NCBI GenBank assembly: GCA_902493375.1
Contig: CABUPH010000003.1
Location: forward strand, 62,001-126,000
Direction of reading: 5' to 3'
From: an uncultured Collinsella sp.
Lineage (GTDB): Bacteria; Actinomycetota; Coriobacteriia; Coriobacteriales; Coriobacteriaceae
Length of the DNA: 64,000 bases
In this document: piece by piece, positions 53,825 to 62,744 of the stretch
How the letters are laid out: every line of letters begins with the position of its first letter
How positions within the stretch are numbered: the first letter of the stretch is position 1
Position numbers and translations under genes: made by a program
The notes under the pieces: generated by a model
Told to the model about the DNA's origin: nothing
The model's database searches: none
The model's input: only the letters and a program-made list of their open reading frames with translations

Positions 53825-55237
53825 TTATACCTCGTCGTCCTCGTGCAGACGGCGGCGGTAATCGGCGGCCCAGCCCTCAATGTTTACCTGACGGGCACGA
53901 CCCAGGCCGAGTGCGTCGGCCGGGACCGGCTCGGTGATGACGGAGCCGGCGGCCACGAGCGCACCGTCGCCAATCTGGGCGGGCGCGACCATCATGGTGT
54001 CGGAGCCGATGAAGGCATCCTTGCCGATGACAGTCTTGTGCTTGTGCACGCCGTCGTAGTTGCAGGTGATGGAGCCGGCGCCCACGTTGACGCCGGGGCC
54101 CATGGTGGTGTCGCCGATGTAGGACAGGTGCGGCACCTTGGAGCCCTCGCCGATCGTGGACTTCTTGATTTCCACATGCGTGCCGGCCTTGGAGCCGTCG
54201 AGCATGTGGGTGCCCGGGCGCAGGTAGGCGCGCGGGCCGCAGTCGACGCTGTTCTCGATGACGGCCTCGATGGCGATGGTCTCATCGATGATGCAGCCGC
54301 TGCCGACGGTGGTGTCGGTGAGGCGGCTGTTGGGGCCGAGCTGGCACTCCTCGCCCACGGTGACGTGGCCGATCAGGTGCGTCTGCGGCCACACGACGGT
54401 GTCGCGGCCGATGGTAGCGTCGGGACCGATCCAGGCCTGCGTGGGGTCGATGAAGGTAACGCCCTCGGCCATCCAGTGCTCGTTGATGCGGTCGCGCGCG
54501 ATGGCGGTGAGCTGCGCGAGCTGGATGCGGCTGTTGACGCCCAGGCCGTCGCGGTAGTCGTCACAGTGGAAGATGGAGACCGCCTGGCCGTGACCCTTGA
54601 GGATCTCGAGCATGTCGGGCAGATAGTACTCGGACTGCGCGTTGTCGTTGCCGATCTCGTTAATGTGGGCGGCGAGCTGCGTGCCGTCGAAGGCGTAGCA
54701 GCCGGCATTGCACTCCAGCAGCGTGGCGGCCTGCTCGGGCGTGCAGTCCTTCTGCTCGATGATGCGCTCGATCTGACCATCGGCACCCAGCTTGATGCGG
54801 CCGTAGCCGAAGGGGTCGGGCGGGGTCATGGTCATGACGGTGCAGGCGAGCTCGCCGGTGGCGACGGTTTGCGCGAACTTGGCGACGGTGTCGGCGGTGA
54901 TGAGCGGTAAGTCGCCGTTGAGCACGACGACCGGGCCTTGCGTGATGCCGCAGGCCTCGAGTGCGACCTTCACGGCGTGGCCGGTGCCCAGGCGCTCGGT
55001 CTGCTCGACGCACTCGACCTTGGTGGCGCTGTTGGCGTAGGCGCCGTCGATCAGGGCGCGCATCTCGTCGGCGTGGCTGCCGATGACGACCACGACGCGG
55101 CTGCAGCCGGCCTTGATGGTAGCGTCGACGATCCACTGGACCATGGGCTTACCCAGGATCTTGTGCGAAACCTTGCAGTGGTTCGACTTCATGCGGGTGC
55201 CCTCGCCGGCAGCGAGGATAATTGCGGTTGCGTCCAT
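53825..55237 (-). CDS. glmU: Bifunctional UDP-GlcNAc pyrophosphorylase / GlcN-1-P acetyltransferase
   Basis: A 470-residue enzyme for the last two steps to UDP-GlcNAc, for peptidoglycan. The N-terminal nucleotidyltransferase has IILAAGEGTRMKSNHCKVSH (usually R-M-x-S-x-x-P-K) and NGDLPLI. The C-terminal left-handed beta-helix has hexapeptide repeats and the acetyltransferase motifs GPRAYLRPGTHM, KKSTIGEGSKVPHLSYIGD and NVGAGSITCNYDGVHKHKT. The start is ATG 55237 after GGAG; the frame is open far upstream without support. It is divergent from the ECF module. Confidence 0.95.
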   Translation of the reverse strand: MDATAIILAAGEGTRMKSNHCKVSHKILGKPMVQWIVDATIKAGCSRVVVVIGSHADEMRALIDGAYANSATKVECVEQTERLGTGHAVKVALEACGITQGPVVVLNGDLPLITADTVAKFAQTVATGELACTVMTMTPPDPFGYGRIKLGADGQIERIIEQKDCTPEQAATLLECNAGCYAFDGTQLAAHINEIGNDNAQSEYYLPDMLEILKGHGQAVSIFHCDDYRDGLGVNSRIQLAQLTAIARDRINEHWMAEGVTFIDPTQAWIGPDATIGRDTVVWPQTHLIGHVTVGEECQLGPNSRLTDTTVGSGCIIDETIAIEAVIENSVDCGPRAYLRPGTHMLDGSKAGTHVEIKKSTIGEGSKVPHLSYIGDTTMGPGVNVGAGSITCNYDGVHKHKTVIGKDAFIGSDTMMVAPAQIGDGALVAAGSVITEPVPADALGLGRARQVNIEGWAADYRRRLHEDDEV

Positions 55238-55435
55238 GTGATCTCCTGTTACGTTATAGAGACGTGTGTTTGGAAACGATACACGGCGCAATATGATACC
55301 GCAGGCATATGTTGAGCGCGTAACGATTGACGCGTGACGGCCGATGTCGCTGCCGCCGGCGTGGTGTTTGCGCTGGTTGTGCATGGCGGCGGCGCTGCGG
55401 CGTTGGCGTTTTGCGCGAGGGGATGGGAGGTGCCC

Positions 55436-56323
55436 GTGGATATCATGCGAGAGGAATCGGGCAACGAACCCGTCGCGGCATTTTCGATGTCGCATCCGGC
55501 GGTGCCGGCGCTCTACATGGTGTTGACGCTGGGACTCACCATGTTCTCGATGCAGCCGGTGCTGATTGCGCTGTCGCTTGCGGGCGGGCTGGCGTACGGG
55601 CTTGCGACGCACGGCGCCGCGCGCACGTTGGGGGCGCTTCGCTGGCAGCTGCCGGTGATTTTGATCATCGCGGTGCTCAATCCGCTGTTTAGCGCCTCGG
55701 GCTCGACGGAGCTGTTCCGTATTGGTATGCGCGCGGTGTATCTGGAGAGCATGGTATACGGCCTGTGCATGGGCGGGCTGTTTGTGGCGAGCGTGCTGTG
55801 GTTTGAGGCCGCGGCGTCGATGCTCAAATACGACAAGGTGCTCGCGCTGCTGGGTAATGCCGCACCGGTGATCGCGCTCATGATCTCGATGTGCATGCGG
55901 CTTATCCCACAGTTTTTGCGCCGCGGCCGCACGGTGCTGGCGGTGCAAGATGCGATTGACGTGCCGGGGCGCGCGCCGGCCGACCCCGTGCGCTCGCGCC
56001 TGCGGGCGTCGAGCGTGTTGATGGGCTGGGGCATGGAAGATTCGCTGGAGCGCGCGGACGCGATGCGCTCGCGCGGGTGGGGTGCCGCGACGCGTCGTAC
56101 GACGTATGCGCGGTATCGGCTGGGGCGCGGCGACGTTGCCGCGCTGGTGGGGCTTGCGCTGTTTGGCGCCGCTGCGGTTGCGGCGGCGTGGGCCGCGACA
56201 ACGCAGTATTCGTTTTACCCTCAGCTTTCGGTGCCGGCGCCGTGGCCTGGCTATATTGTGTACGCGGCTTGGATGGTGTTGCCCTGTGTGTTGCATGCGA
56301 TTGACGAGAAGAGGTTTGGCTGA
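55436..56323 (+). CDS. ECF transporter T component (energy-coupling transmembrane protein)
   Basis: A 295-residue EcfT. About six hydrophobic segments (ALYMVLTLGLTMFSMQPV, LPVILIIAVLNPLFS) lead to the coupling-helix signature MGWGMEDSLERADAMRSRGWG (within two adjacent stretches), which docks to the ATPases. The start is GTG 55436, five bases after GGGAGG; a GTG at 55334 lacks a ribosome-binding site. The stop overlaps the ATPase start by one base, so translation is coupled. First of a T-A1A2-S module. Confidence 0.85.
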   Translation: MDIMREESGNEPVAAFSMSHPAVPALYMVLTLGLTMFSMQPVLIALSLAGGLAYGLATHGAARTLGALRWQLPVILIIAVLNPLFSASGSTELFRIGMRAVYLESMVYGLCMGGLFVASVLWFEAAASMLKYDKVLALLGNAAPVIALMISMCMRLIPQFLRRGRTVLAVQDAIDVPGRAPADPVRSRLRASSVLMGWGMEDSLERADAMRSRGWGAATRRTTYARYRLGRGDVAALVGLALFGAAAVAAAWAATTQYSFYPQLSVPAPWPGYIVYAAWMVLPCVLHAIDEKRFG

Positions 56324-57966
56324 TGGCTCGGTTGGATAGCTGCTCGGTAACGGGCGGGGCGTGCGGCTCTGATGTGCCTGCGATTGAGGTACGGGGTCTG
56401 AGCTTTACCTACCCCGGGGCTGAGGCTGCGGTGCTCGAGGGGCTCGACTGGTCTGTTCCCCAAGGTGCATTTGCGCTGCTTGTTGGCGGTACCGGATCGG
56501 GTAAGTCGACGCTGCTGTCGCTGCTCAAGCCCGAGATCGCTCCGGCGGGCGAGCGCACTGGCGAACTGCTCGTGCTGGGCGAGAACGTTGCCGACATGGA
56601 CGTGCGCGCGTCTGCGGAGCGCGTGGGCTACGTGTTCCAGGATCCCGAGAACCAGATCGTGTGCGAAACCGTGTGGCACGAGATGGCGTTTGGCCTAGAG
56701 AATCTGGGTGTGTCGCGCGACGAGATGCGCCGTCGCGTAGCTGAGACCAGCTATTTCTTTGGGCTGGAAGATTGGCTTCACCGCGATACTGACACGCTTT
56801 CGGGCGGACGCAAGCAGCTGCTGTCGCTGGCAGCTGTGCTGGCGTTGCGCCCGCGCGTGCTGCTGCTCGACGAGCCCACGTCTCAGCTTGATCCGGTTGC
56901 GGAGAAGAATTTTCTGCACGCGCTGTTTCGCGTGAACCGTGAGCTGGGCTGCACGGTTGTTGTGGCTACGCATCAGCCGCGGCCGATGCTCGAGTATGCG
57001 ACGTGTACGTACCGGATTGAGGGCGGTCGCGTGCGCGAGGTGGCGGATATGGCTTCTTTGGGACGCCGAGAATCGCTGTTTTCCGATGACATGTTGGGGT
57101 GGGGTGCCATCCGATGTGCAAATAAAGGAGTATTCAGCAGGCGTGAGGACAATTTGGGCTCTCTGGAGCCGCCCGGGGACGTATCGAGCGCGAAAAAAAG
57201 TTCGGAATTGGACAAATCGTCCGAATTTGTGGTGCAAACGTCGCTCGAGAACGGCTCGGAAGCCTTCCCGCGCACGGATGGAAGCAGAATACTCCAAAAA
57301 ATGCACGCTGGGTCGGCTACCACCCTGGCAGGGAGCTGGTTTCGCTACGATCGCGCGGGCGGTTGGGTGCTGCGCGGGCTCGATGCGTCGTTTTCGGCTG
57401 GCGCGGTGCATGCGGTTGTGGGCGGTAACGGCTGCGGCAAGTCGACAATGCTTTCGGTGCTGGCGAAGACCGCCAAGCTGCAGCGCGGCCGCATGGTGCG
57501 CGGGGCGGCCTCGGCTGCGCTGCTGCCGCAGAACCCCAAGGCCCTGCTGGTTGCCGAGACGGTTCGCGATGAGCTGATGGAATGGGCCTCGACCTGCGGA
57601 TATGACGAGAACTTGGCGCGGGAGCGTGCGGTGCAACTGGGACTGGACGGCTTAGAGACGCGCCACCCCTACGACCTCTCGGGCGGACAGCGCCAGCTGC
57701 TTGCACTGGCAAAGCTGCTGCTGATCGGCCCCGAGCTGCTGCTGCTTGACGAGCCCACGAAGGGCTTGGACTTGGAGAGCCGTCGCATCATCGCCCGCGC
57801 CCTGCGTGACCATGTGAAGGCTGGCGGCACCGTCATCATGGCTACGCACGATTTGGACTTTGCCGAGCAGGTTGCCGATGACATTGCCATGATGTTTGAC
57901 GGTGAGATTGCCTGCATGGAGCCGCCGGCAGATTTCTTTGCCGACAACGTGTTCTATAGGGCGTGA
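56323..57966 (+). CDS. ECF transporter ATPase, two ABC domains fused (A1A2)
   Basis: A 547-residue protein with two ABC domains in one chain, replacing the usual EcfA1/EcfA2 pair. Domain 1: Walker A GGTGSGKST, Q-loop VFQDPENQIVCETV, signature LSGGRKQLLSLA, Walker B LLLDEPTSQLDP. Domain 2: GGNGCGKST, LLPQNPKALLVAETV, LSGGQRQLLALA, LLLDEPTKGLD. The linker (about residues 265-328) is Ser/Glu-rich and is encoded by a stretch at 57116-57306 with imperfect 20-nt terminal inverted repeats, possibly an inserted element. It powers the S component encoded next, and perhaps others in the genome. Confidence 0.92.
   Translation: MARLDSCSVTGGACGSDVPAIEVRGLSFTYPGAEAAVLEGLDWSVPQGAFALLVGGTGSGKSTLLSLLKPEIAPAGERTGELLVLGENVADMDVRASAERVGYVFQDPENQIVCETVWHEMAFGLENLGVSRDEMRRRVAETSYFFGLEDWLHRDTDTLSGGRKQLLSLAAVLALRPRVLLLDEPTSQLDPVAEKNFLHALFRVNRELGCTVVVATHQPRPMLEYATCTYRIEGGRVREVADMASLGRRESLFSDDMLGWGAIRCANKGVFSRREDNLGSLEPPGDVSSAKKSSELDKSSEFVVQTSLENGSEAFPRTDGSRILQKMHAGSATTLAGSWFRYDRAGGWVLRGLDASFSAGAVHAVVGGNGCGKSTMLSVLAKTAKLQRGRMVRGAASAALLPQNPKALLVAETVRDELMEWASTCGYDENLARERAVQLGLDGLETRHPYDLSGGQRQLLALAKLLLIGPELLLLDEPTKGLDLESRRIIARALRDHVKAGGTVIMATHDLDFAEQVADDIAMMFDGEIACMEPPADFFADNVFYRA
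57116..57306. repeat. 191-bp element with terminal inverted repeats inside the ECF ATPase gene
   Basis: GTGCAAATAAAGGAGTATTC (57116-57135) and the complement of GTGCATTTTTTGGAGTATTC (57287-57306) are 20-nt ends identical at 14 positions, including GTGCA and GGAGTATTC. Inside is a smaller palindrome around GGAC-AAATC-GTCC. The whole lies in the linker between the two ATPase domains and keeps the frame open. Confidence 0.55.
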
Positions 57967-57970
57967 TGGG

Positions 57971-58684
57971 ATGACGGACTGTCGTTTCTCGCGCTTGCTT
58001 GCAAAACTGGAGATCCCGCTGTTGTTGGCGGTGCCGGCGGTGATGGCTGCGGCGTTGCTGTCGGGTGTTGGGCAGGCAGCGTTGGCCATGCTGATTGTGG
58101 TGGCGCTGGTGCTCGCGCTGTTCTTTGCGGGTTACGAGGCATCTCGTCCGGGTTTGCGCCAGATTATGCCCACACTGGTGCTGGCGACGCTGGCCGCGGC
58201 GGGGCGCATCCTGTTCGGACCCATTCCCGACTTTAAACCGGTGAGCGCGATCGCCATCATTGCGGGGGCGACGCTTGGGTGGCGTAACGGCTTTATGGTC
58301 GGTGCGCTGGCTGCTCTGACCAGCAACTTCTTTTTTGGCCAGGGTATGTGGACGCCGTGGCAGATGTATGCCTGGGGTCTGGTGGGCTATATCGGTGGTG
58401 CGCTGGCGCACACGGGTGCGTTCGAGCGCGTCGACGGCACTGTGCGCATGCCGGCGCTACTGACCTACGGCTTTGCTTCGGGTTTGCTGTACGGCGTGGT
58501 GATCAACGCGTATGACATCATTGGATTTGTACAGCCGCTTACTTGGGCGGGTGCCCTGGCGCGTCTTGCCACGGCAGTGCCGTTCGATATCACACACGGT
58601 CTCGCGACCTGCGTGTTTTTGGCTGCCTTGTACAAGCCTTGGTGCCGTCGCATCAACCGCGTCGTCGTGAAATACGGACTGTAG
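57971..58684 (+). CDS. ECF transporter S component (substrate-binding membrane protein)
   Basis: A 237-residue polytopic protein of about six helices (LEIPLLLAVPAVMAAALLSG, SAIAIIAGATLGWRNGFMVG). The motif FFFGQGMWTPWQMYAWGLVG is typical of a group of ECF S components of unassigned vitamin specificity. ATG 57971 is 4 bases after the ATPase stop; the ribosome-binding site is weak (GTGATGGG), so translation is probably coupled. The substrate cannot be named from sequence. Confidence 0.82.
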   Translation: MTDCRFSRLLAKLEIPLLLAVPAVMAAALLSGVGQAALAMLIVVALVLALFFAGYEASRPGLRQIMPTLVLATLAAAGRILFGPIPDFKPVSAIAIIAGATLGWRNGFMVGALAALTSNFFFGQGMWTPWQMYAWGLVGYIGGALAHTGAFERVDGTVRMPALLTYGFASGLLYGVVINAYDIIGFVQPLTWAGALARLATAVPFDITHGLATCVFLAALYKPWCRRINRVVVKYGL

Positions 58685-58734
58685 GGCTAGTTGCGCCGAG
58701 GCGGGAATCAATACTGCTAAAGTGCCATTTTAAA

Positions 58735-58878
58735 GCTATGCCGGTTTACGGGGCTAGATTAGCACAGGCAGACCATACCAGTTTTTCCGAAATAGAGCAA
58801 GCCGTTCACCTGCGGTTTTATTGTCTCGGAATTGTGTATGGTTGGGGGTTCGCGATTCAGCCCCGTAAACCGGCATAG
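58735..58878. repeat. 144-bp inverted repeat E with 20-bp perfect ends
   Basis: CTATGCCGGTTTACGGGGCT (58735-58754) and AGCCCCGTAAACCGGCATAG (58859-58878). Inside, CCATAC...TTCCGA and TCGGAA...GTATGG pair as a second nested step. It lies downstream of the ECF S gene. Confidence 0.85.
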
Positions 58879-58986
58879 TTTTGGAATGGCCGGCTGATAC
58901 GACGGGCATCGTGGCCCCCAGAGAGCCAAATTGATCCATTTTCTTCCGTCTCCAGATGTCCCCAGGAAATCAGTTGACGGCGCTTG

Positions 58987-59146
58987 CCACGAAACTGGCC
59001 CATCTACTACGTTTAGCTTGATACCCCCGACCATGACCGCGTTTTATGAAAAACCGCAGGCTTTCTACCTGCGGTTTTCTTTTTGCGTTGTTCGCTGTGG
59101 TTGAGGGTAGTGGCTTAAACGTAGTAGATGGGCTGGTTTCGTGGCG
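58987..59146. repeat. 160-bp inverted repeat F with 30-bp ends and internal terminator
   Basis: Arms at 58987-59016 (GCCACGAAACTGGCCCATCT onwards) and 59117-59146 match at 28 of 30 positions; the two mismatches are adjacent and would be G-U pairs in RNA. The centre holds the hairpin at 59051-59079. Outside the arms, TTGATCC (58931) and GTGATCC...GGGGATCA (59180-59213) add further palindromic material. Confidence 0.85.
59051..59086. terminator. Bidirectional terminator at the centre of repeat F
   Basis: AAAACCGCAGG and CCTGCGGTTTT pair perfectly (11 bp, 7-nt loop); CTTTTT follows on the plus strand. It can serve the ECF module (+) and xth (-), which converge here. Confidence 0.8.
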
Positions 59147-59221
59147 GACGGGGTCACGCGGGCGCCCTTGCGCGGGCAAAAGTGATCCGTATTCCTTCGT
59201 CCCCGGGGGATCATTTGGGGG

Positions 59222-60040
59222 CTAGAGTTCTAGCGTGAGGGTGGCGGGGCAGTGGTCGCTGCCGAAGATATCGCCACGGATACCGGTGTCGCGAACGTTG
59301 GCGGCGATCGAATCGCTTACCAGAAAGTAATCGATGCGCCAGCCTGCGTTGTTCTTACGGGCATTAAAGCGGTAGCTCCACCAGCTGTAGACGCCCTCGA
59401 CGTCCGGATTTGCCGCGCGCCAGGTATCGGTAAAGCCGGCGTTGAGCAGCTCGGTAAACTTGCCGCGCTCCTCGTCCGAAAAGCCTGCGTTGCCACGGTT
59501 GGACTTGGGGTTCTTAAGGTCGATTTCCTCGTGCGCTACGTTAAAGTCGCCGCAGGTCACGACGGGTTTGCCGGTCTCGCGCTCGAGCGCGCTTAAAAAG
59601 CCGCGGTAGGCATCGTCCCAGGCCATGCGCACGTCGATGCGCGCGAGTTCGTTTTGCGCGTTGGGCGTGTAGACATCCACAAACCAGAACTTGTCGAACT
59701 CGAGCGCACAGACGCGGCCCTCGGTTGCGGCTTGGGCGACGAGTACGGCCGCCTCGCCCTCGCCGGCGTAGGGTAGCAGCGCGTCGGCGTGCAGCACGCG
59801 CAGCGGTTCCTGGCGGCTAAAGACCGCAGTGCCCGAATAGCCTTTACGCTCGGCGTAGCTCCAGGTTTGGTGATAGCCGGGCAGGTCAATATCAACCTGG
59901 CCTTCTTGCAGCTTGGTCTCTTGCAGCGCCAGGATATCGACGTCGAGTTCTTGCGCGATCTGGATAAAGCTCGGGTCCTTTTTGAGCACGGCGCGCAGGC
60001 CGTTGACGTTCCACGAGGCGAAAGTGTAAGTCTGAGGCAT
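59222..60040 (-). CDS. xth: Exodeoxyribonuclease III (AP endonuclease)
   Basis: A 272-residue ExoIII family base-excision-repair enzyme. Catalytic motifs are SWNVNGLRA, LALQETKLQ (Glu), VDVYTPNAQ, CGDFNVAHEEIDLKNPK (Asp/Asn) and IFGSDHCPATLTL (Asp-His). Length is normal. The start ATG 60040 follows AAAGGACACC. It converges on the ECF module and is divergent from the sirtuin gene. Confidence 0.95.
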   Translation of the reverse strand: MPQTYTFASWNVNGLRAVLKKDPSFIQIAQELDVDILALQETKLQEGQVDIDLPGYHQTWSYAERKGYSGTAVFSRQEPLRVLHADALLPYAGEGEAAVLVAQAATEGRVCALEFDKFWFVDVYTPNAQNELARIDVRMAWDDAYRGFLSALERETGKPVVTCGDFNVAHEEIDLKNPKSNRGNAGFSDEERGKFTELLNAGFTDTWRAANPDVEGVYSWWSYRFNARKNNAGWRIDYFLVSDSIAANVRDTGIRGDIFGSDHCPATLTLEL

Positions 60041-60153
60041 GGTGTCCTTTCGACGGGGTTGGCAGGCTTAAGATTAACGCAACAAGAGCGGGGCGGAGTC
60101 CGCGAGTGATAGTGCGAACGCCGCCGTCCCGGAGACACGGACGGAGGACTCAT

Positions 60154-60906
60154 ATGACGCAGGCAATATCGGACCCCAGGCAGGCCTCCGCCGCGCTGGC
60201 GGATCTGTTTGACACCCACAAGCGCGTGGTCTTCTTTGGCGGCGCGGGTGTTTCCACGGCAAGTGGCATTCCCGATTTCCGCAGCGTGGATGGCCTGTAT
60301 CACCAGCAGTTTGCCTACCCGCCCGAGACCATGCTCTCGCATAGCTTTTACGAGGCGCATCCTGCGGAGTTCTTCGACTTTTACCGCACCAAGATGATCG
60401 CGCTTAACGCTAAGCCCAACCGCTGCCACACCAAGCTGGCCGAGCTGGAGCGCGCCGGCAAGCTTGATGCCGTGGTGACGCAAAATATCGACGGTCTGCA
60501 CCAGGCGGCCGGCTCGCAGCGCGTGTTCGAGCTGCACGGATCGGTCCATCGCAACATTTGCCAGTCGTGCGGCGCGGTCTATAGCGCCGAGTGGATCTGC
60601 TCGCGCGAGCACGAGGATGCCGCGGGCGTGCCCGCGTGCCCCGCGTGCGGCGGCCGCATCAAGCCCGATGTAGTGCTCTACGAGGAGCCACTCGACGAGC
60701 ATGTGCTGACCGGTGCCGTTGCCGCCATCGCCGCGGCCGATGCCCTCATCGTGGGCGGGACCTCGCTCGTGGTGTATCCGGCGGCAGGCCTTACGCGTTA
60801 CTTTACCGGCGATACGCTGGCCATATGCAACCTTGCTCCCACCGATCAGGATGCAAATGCCGACCTGCTGATTTCTTGCGACATCGCGGCCGCGTTTGCG
60901 TTCTAG
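60154..60906 (+). CDS. cobB: Sir2-type NAD-dependent protein deacylase
   Basis: A 250-residue sirtuin. Motifs are FFGGAGVSTASGIPDFRS (NAD), VVTQNIDGLH (active site), ELHGSVHRNIC with catalytic His, four zinc cysteines (CQSCGAVY and CPACGGR) and VGGTSLVVYPAAGL. It would remove acetyl or longer acyl groups from lysines. The start ATG 60154 follows GGAGG. It precedes the folate gene by 95 bases with no clear terminator. Confidence 0.93.
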   Translation: MTQAISDPRQASAALADLFDTHKRVVFFGGAGVSTASGIPDFRSVDGLYHQQFAYPPETMLSHSFYEAHPAEFFDFYRTKMIALNAKPNRCHTKLAELERAGKLDAVVTQNIDGLHQAAGSQRVFELHGSVHRNICQSCGAVYSAEWICSREHEDAAGVPACPACGGRIKPDVVLYEEPLDEHVLTGAVAAIAAADALIVGGTSLVVYPAAGLTRYFTGDTLAICNLAPTDQDANADLLISCDIAAAFAF

Positions 60907-61001
60907 CCCGCGCGCGCGGATACAATAGAAAGACTGAGTGCAAAGCGACCCCGCCGCCAGCTCCCCAAGCTCGGCGGCGTGGGCATTTTAGGAGGATGTT
61001 C

Positions 61002-62744
61002 ATGGCGAACGACAGCAAGACATGGCGGTGCGGAAAGTACGAGCTCAGCTTTGACCGTCCGCGCATCATGGGCGTCCTCAACGTGACGCCCGATTCGTTT
61101 AGCGATGGCGGGGAACACTTCGACCCCGATGCCGCCATCGAGTACGGCCTGGCGATGCTCGACGCCGGCGCCGACATCATCGACGTGGGCGGCGAGTCCA
61201 CGCGCCCCGGCTTTACCCCGGTCAACCCCGACGAGGAGGCTCGCCGCGTGCTGCCCGTGGTGCGCGCGCTGGCCAAGGAGGGCGCCATCGTCTCGATCGA
61301 CACGCGTCATGTGGCGGTTGCCAAGGCGGCCGTGCGCTGCGGCGCCTCGATCGTCAACGACGTGACCGGCTTCACCGATCCCAAGATGGTCGAGTTTGTT
61401 AAGACGAGCACCTGCGGCGTCATCGTGATGCATGCCGGCGAGGTCGCCGCGCCCGCACGCACGCACGCAACGGTGCAGCTCGATACCTCGGCAGCGGCGT
61501 TTGTTGCCGAGAAGGCGCGCGAGGCGGCTGCCGAGGCCGCGCGTGAGGCCGAGAAGCCGGCTCGCCGCCGTCGCGGCAAGTTGCTGGGCGAGCCTAAGCC
61601 GGAGGCCAAGCTTCCGGGCGGCGTGGTGCAGCCCTCGTTGCCGTTTGGCGAACCGGAGCCCACGTCCGAGCCTTCAAGCGAGCAGGAGACGCCGGCCGCC
61701 GAGCAGGCTACTGCCGCCGAGACCGTCGCGCCCGCGCCCGAGGCCGCGCCCGTGGCCACCGAGGCCGCATCGGAGTCCAATGACCGCCTGGCCGCCATGA
61801 TGCGCCGCAGCGCCCGCCGCGAGGAAGCCTACGTGCCCACCTCGCAGCTCCGCCGCTTCACCCTGCCCGATTCGGCGCCCATCATGCGCCGCGTCATGGG
61901 CTTTCTGTCCGACCAGGCCCGCACGCTCATCCATGCCGGCGTGTCGCGCGACCGCATCTGCATCGATCCTGGCCCGGGCTTTGGTAAGTCGGCTAACGAG
62001 GACATCGTCATCCAGCGCGAGACTGCCAAGATGGCGTCACTGGGCTATCCGCTCATGTGCGCCGTGTCGCGCAAGCGCTTTGTGGGCGCCGTCTCGGGCG
62101 TGACCGAGGCCGCCGAGCGCGATGCCGCTACGTTTGGCGTGTGCCTGGGCGCCATCCAGGCCGGTGCCAACATCGTGCGCGTGCACGACGCCGCGGGTTT
62201 TGCGCAGTTCCTGAACGGCTACTGGGCGGTTGCCAAGCCGCAGCCGCGCCGCGCGTTTGTGGCCGTGGGCTCCAACCTGGGGCATCGCTGCGACAACATC
62301 CGCGCCGCACGCGAGATGATCGCCGAGATTCCACTCACCTGCGTGTCCAACTCCTCCAAGATTTACGAGAGCGAGCCGGCCTACGAGACGCGCCAGGACG
62401 CGTTTGCCAACGCCGTCATCGAGATCAAGACCGAGCTGGCGCCGCTGGTACTGCTCGATGAGCTCATGAAGATCGAGGCCGAGCTTGGGCGCGACCGTTC
62501 CAAAAAGGCCAAGGCCAACGGCCCGCGCACCATCGACCTGGACCTGCTGTGGATGGACGGCGAGACCCACGGCGGCAAAAAGCTGCGCCTGCCGCATCCG
62601 CTGATCGGCGAACGCGACTTTGTGCTGGTGCCGCTCGAGGACCTGATGCACGACCCGGCGCGGTTCTTCCGCTACAACGGTGTCGAGGTCAAGGAGCCCG
62701 AGGACCGCGTGGGCCATATCGTGGGCGAATTGGGGCGTATGTAG
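61002..62744 (+). CDS. folP: Fused dihydropteroate synthase-HPPK with large disordered insert
   Basis: A 580-residue bifunctional folate enzyme (FolP-FolK). DHPS motifs: IMGVLNVTPDSFSDGG (22-37), GADIIDVGGESTRPG (56-70), VSIDTRHVAVAKAA, NDVTGF, and after the insert DPGPGFGKSANED and VSRKRFVG. Between VIVMHAG (about 143) and LRRFTLP (about 283) sits a 140-residue Ala/Glu/Pro/Arg-rich segment absent from normal DHPS. HPPK starts near 416: VAVGSNLGHRCDNI, NGPRTIDLDLLW. ATG 61002 is six bases after GGAGG. The usual order is FolK first or separate genes, so this FolP-FolK order is notable. The biotin-ligase-like gene starts at the next base. Confidence 0.9.
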   Translation: MANDSKTWRCGKYELSFDRPRIMGVLNVTPDSFSDGGEHFDPDAAIEYGLAMLDAGADIIDVGGESTRPGFTPVNPDEEARRVLPVVRALAKEGAIVSIDTRHVAVAKAAVRCGASIVNDVTGFTDPKMVEFVKTSTCGVIVMHAGEVAAPARTHATVQLDTSAAAFVAEKAREAAAEAAREAEKPARRRRGKLLGEPKPEAKLPGGVVQPSLPFGEPEPTSEPSSEQETPAAEQATAAETVAPAPEAAPVATEAASESNDRLAAMMRRSARREEAYVPTSQLRRFTLPDSAPIMRRVMGFLSDQARTLIHAGVSRDRICIDPGPGFGKSANEDIVIQRETAKMASLGYPLMCAVSRKRFVGAVSGVTEAAERDAATFGVCLGAIQAGANIVRVHDAAGFAQFLNGYWAVAKPQPRRAFVAVGSNLGHRCDNIRAAREMIAEIPLTCVSNSSKIYESEPAYETRQDAFANAVIEIKTELAPLVLLDELMKIEAELGRDRSKKAKANGPRTIDLDLLWMDGETHGGKKLRLPHPLIGERDFVLVPLEDLMHDPARFFRYNGVEVKEPEDRVGHIVGELGRM

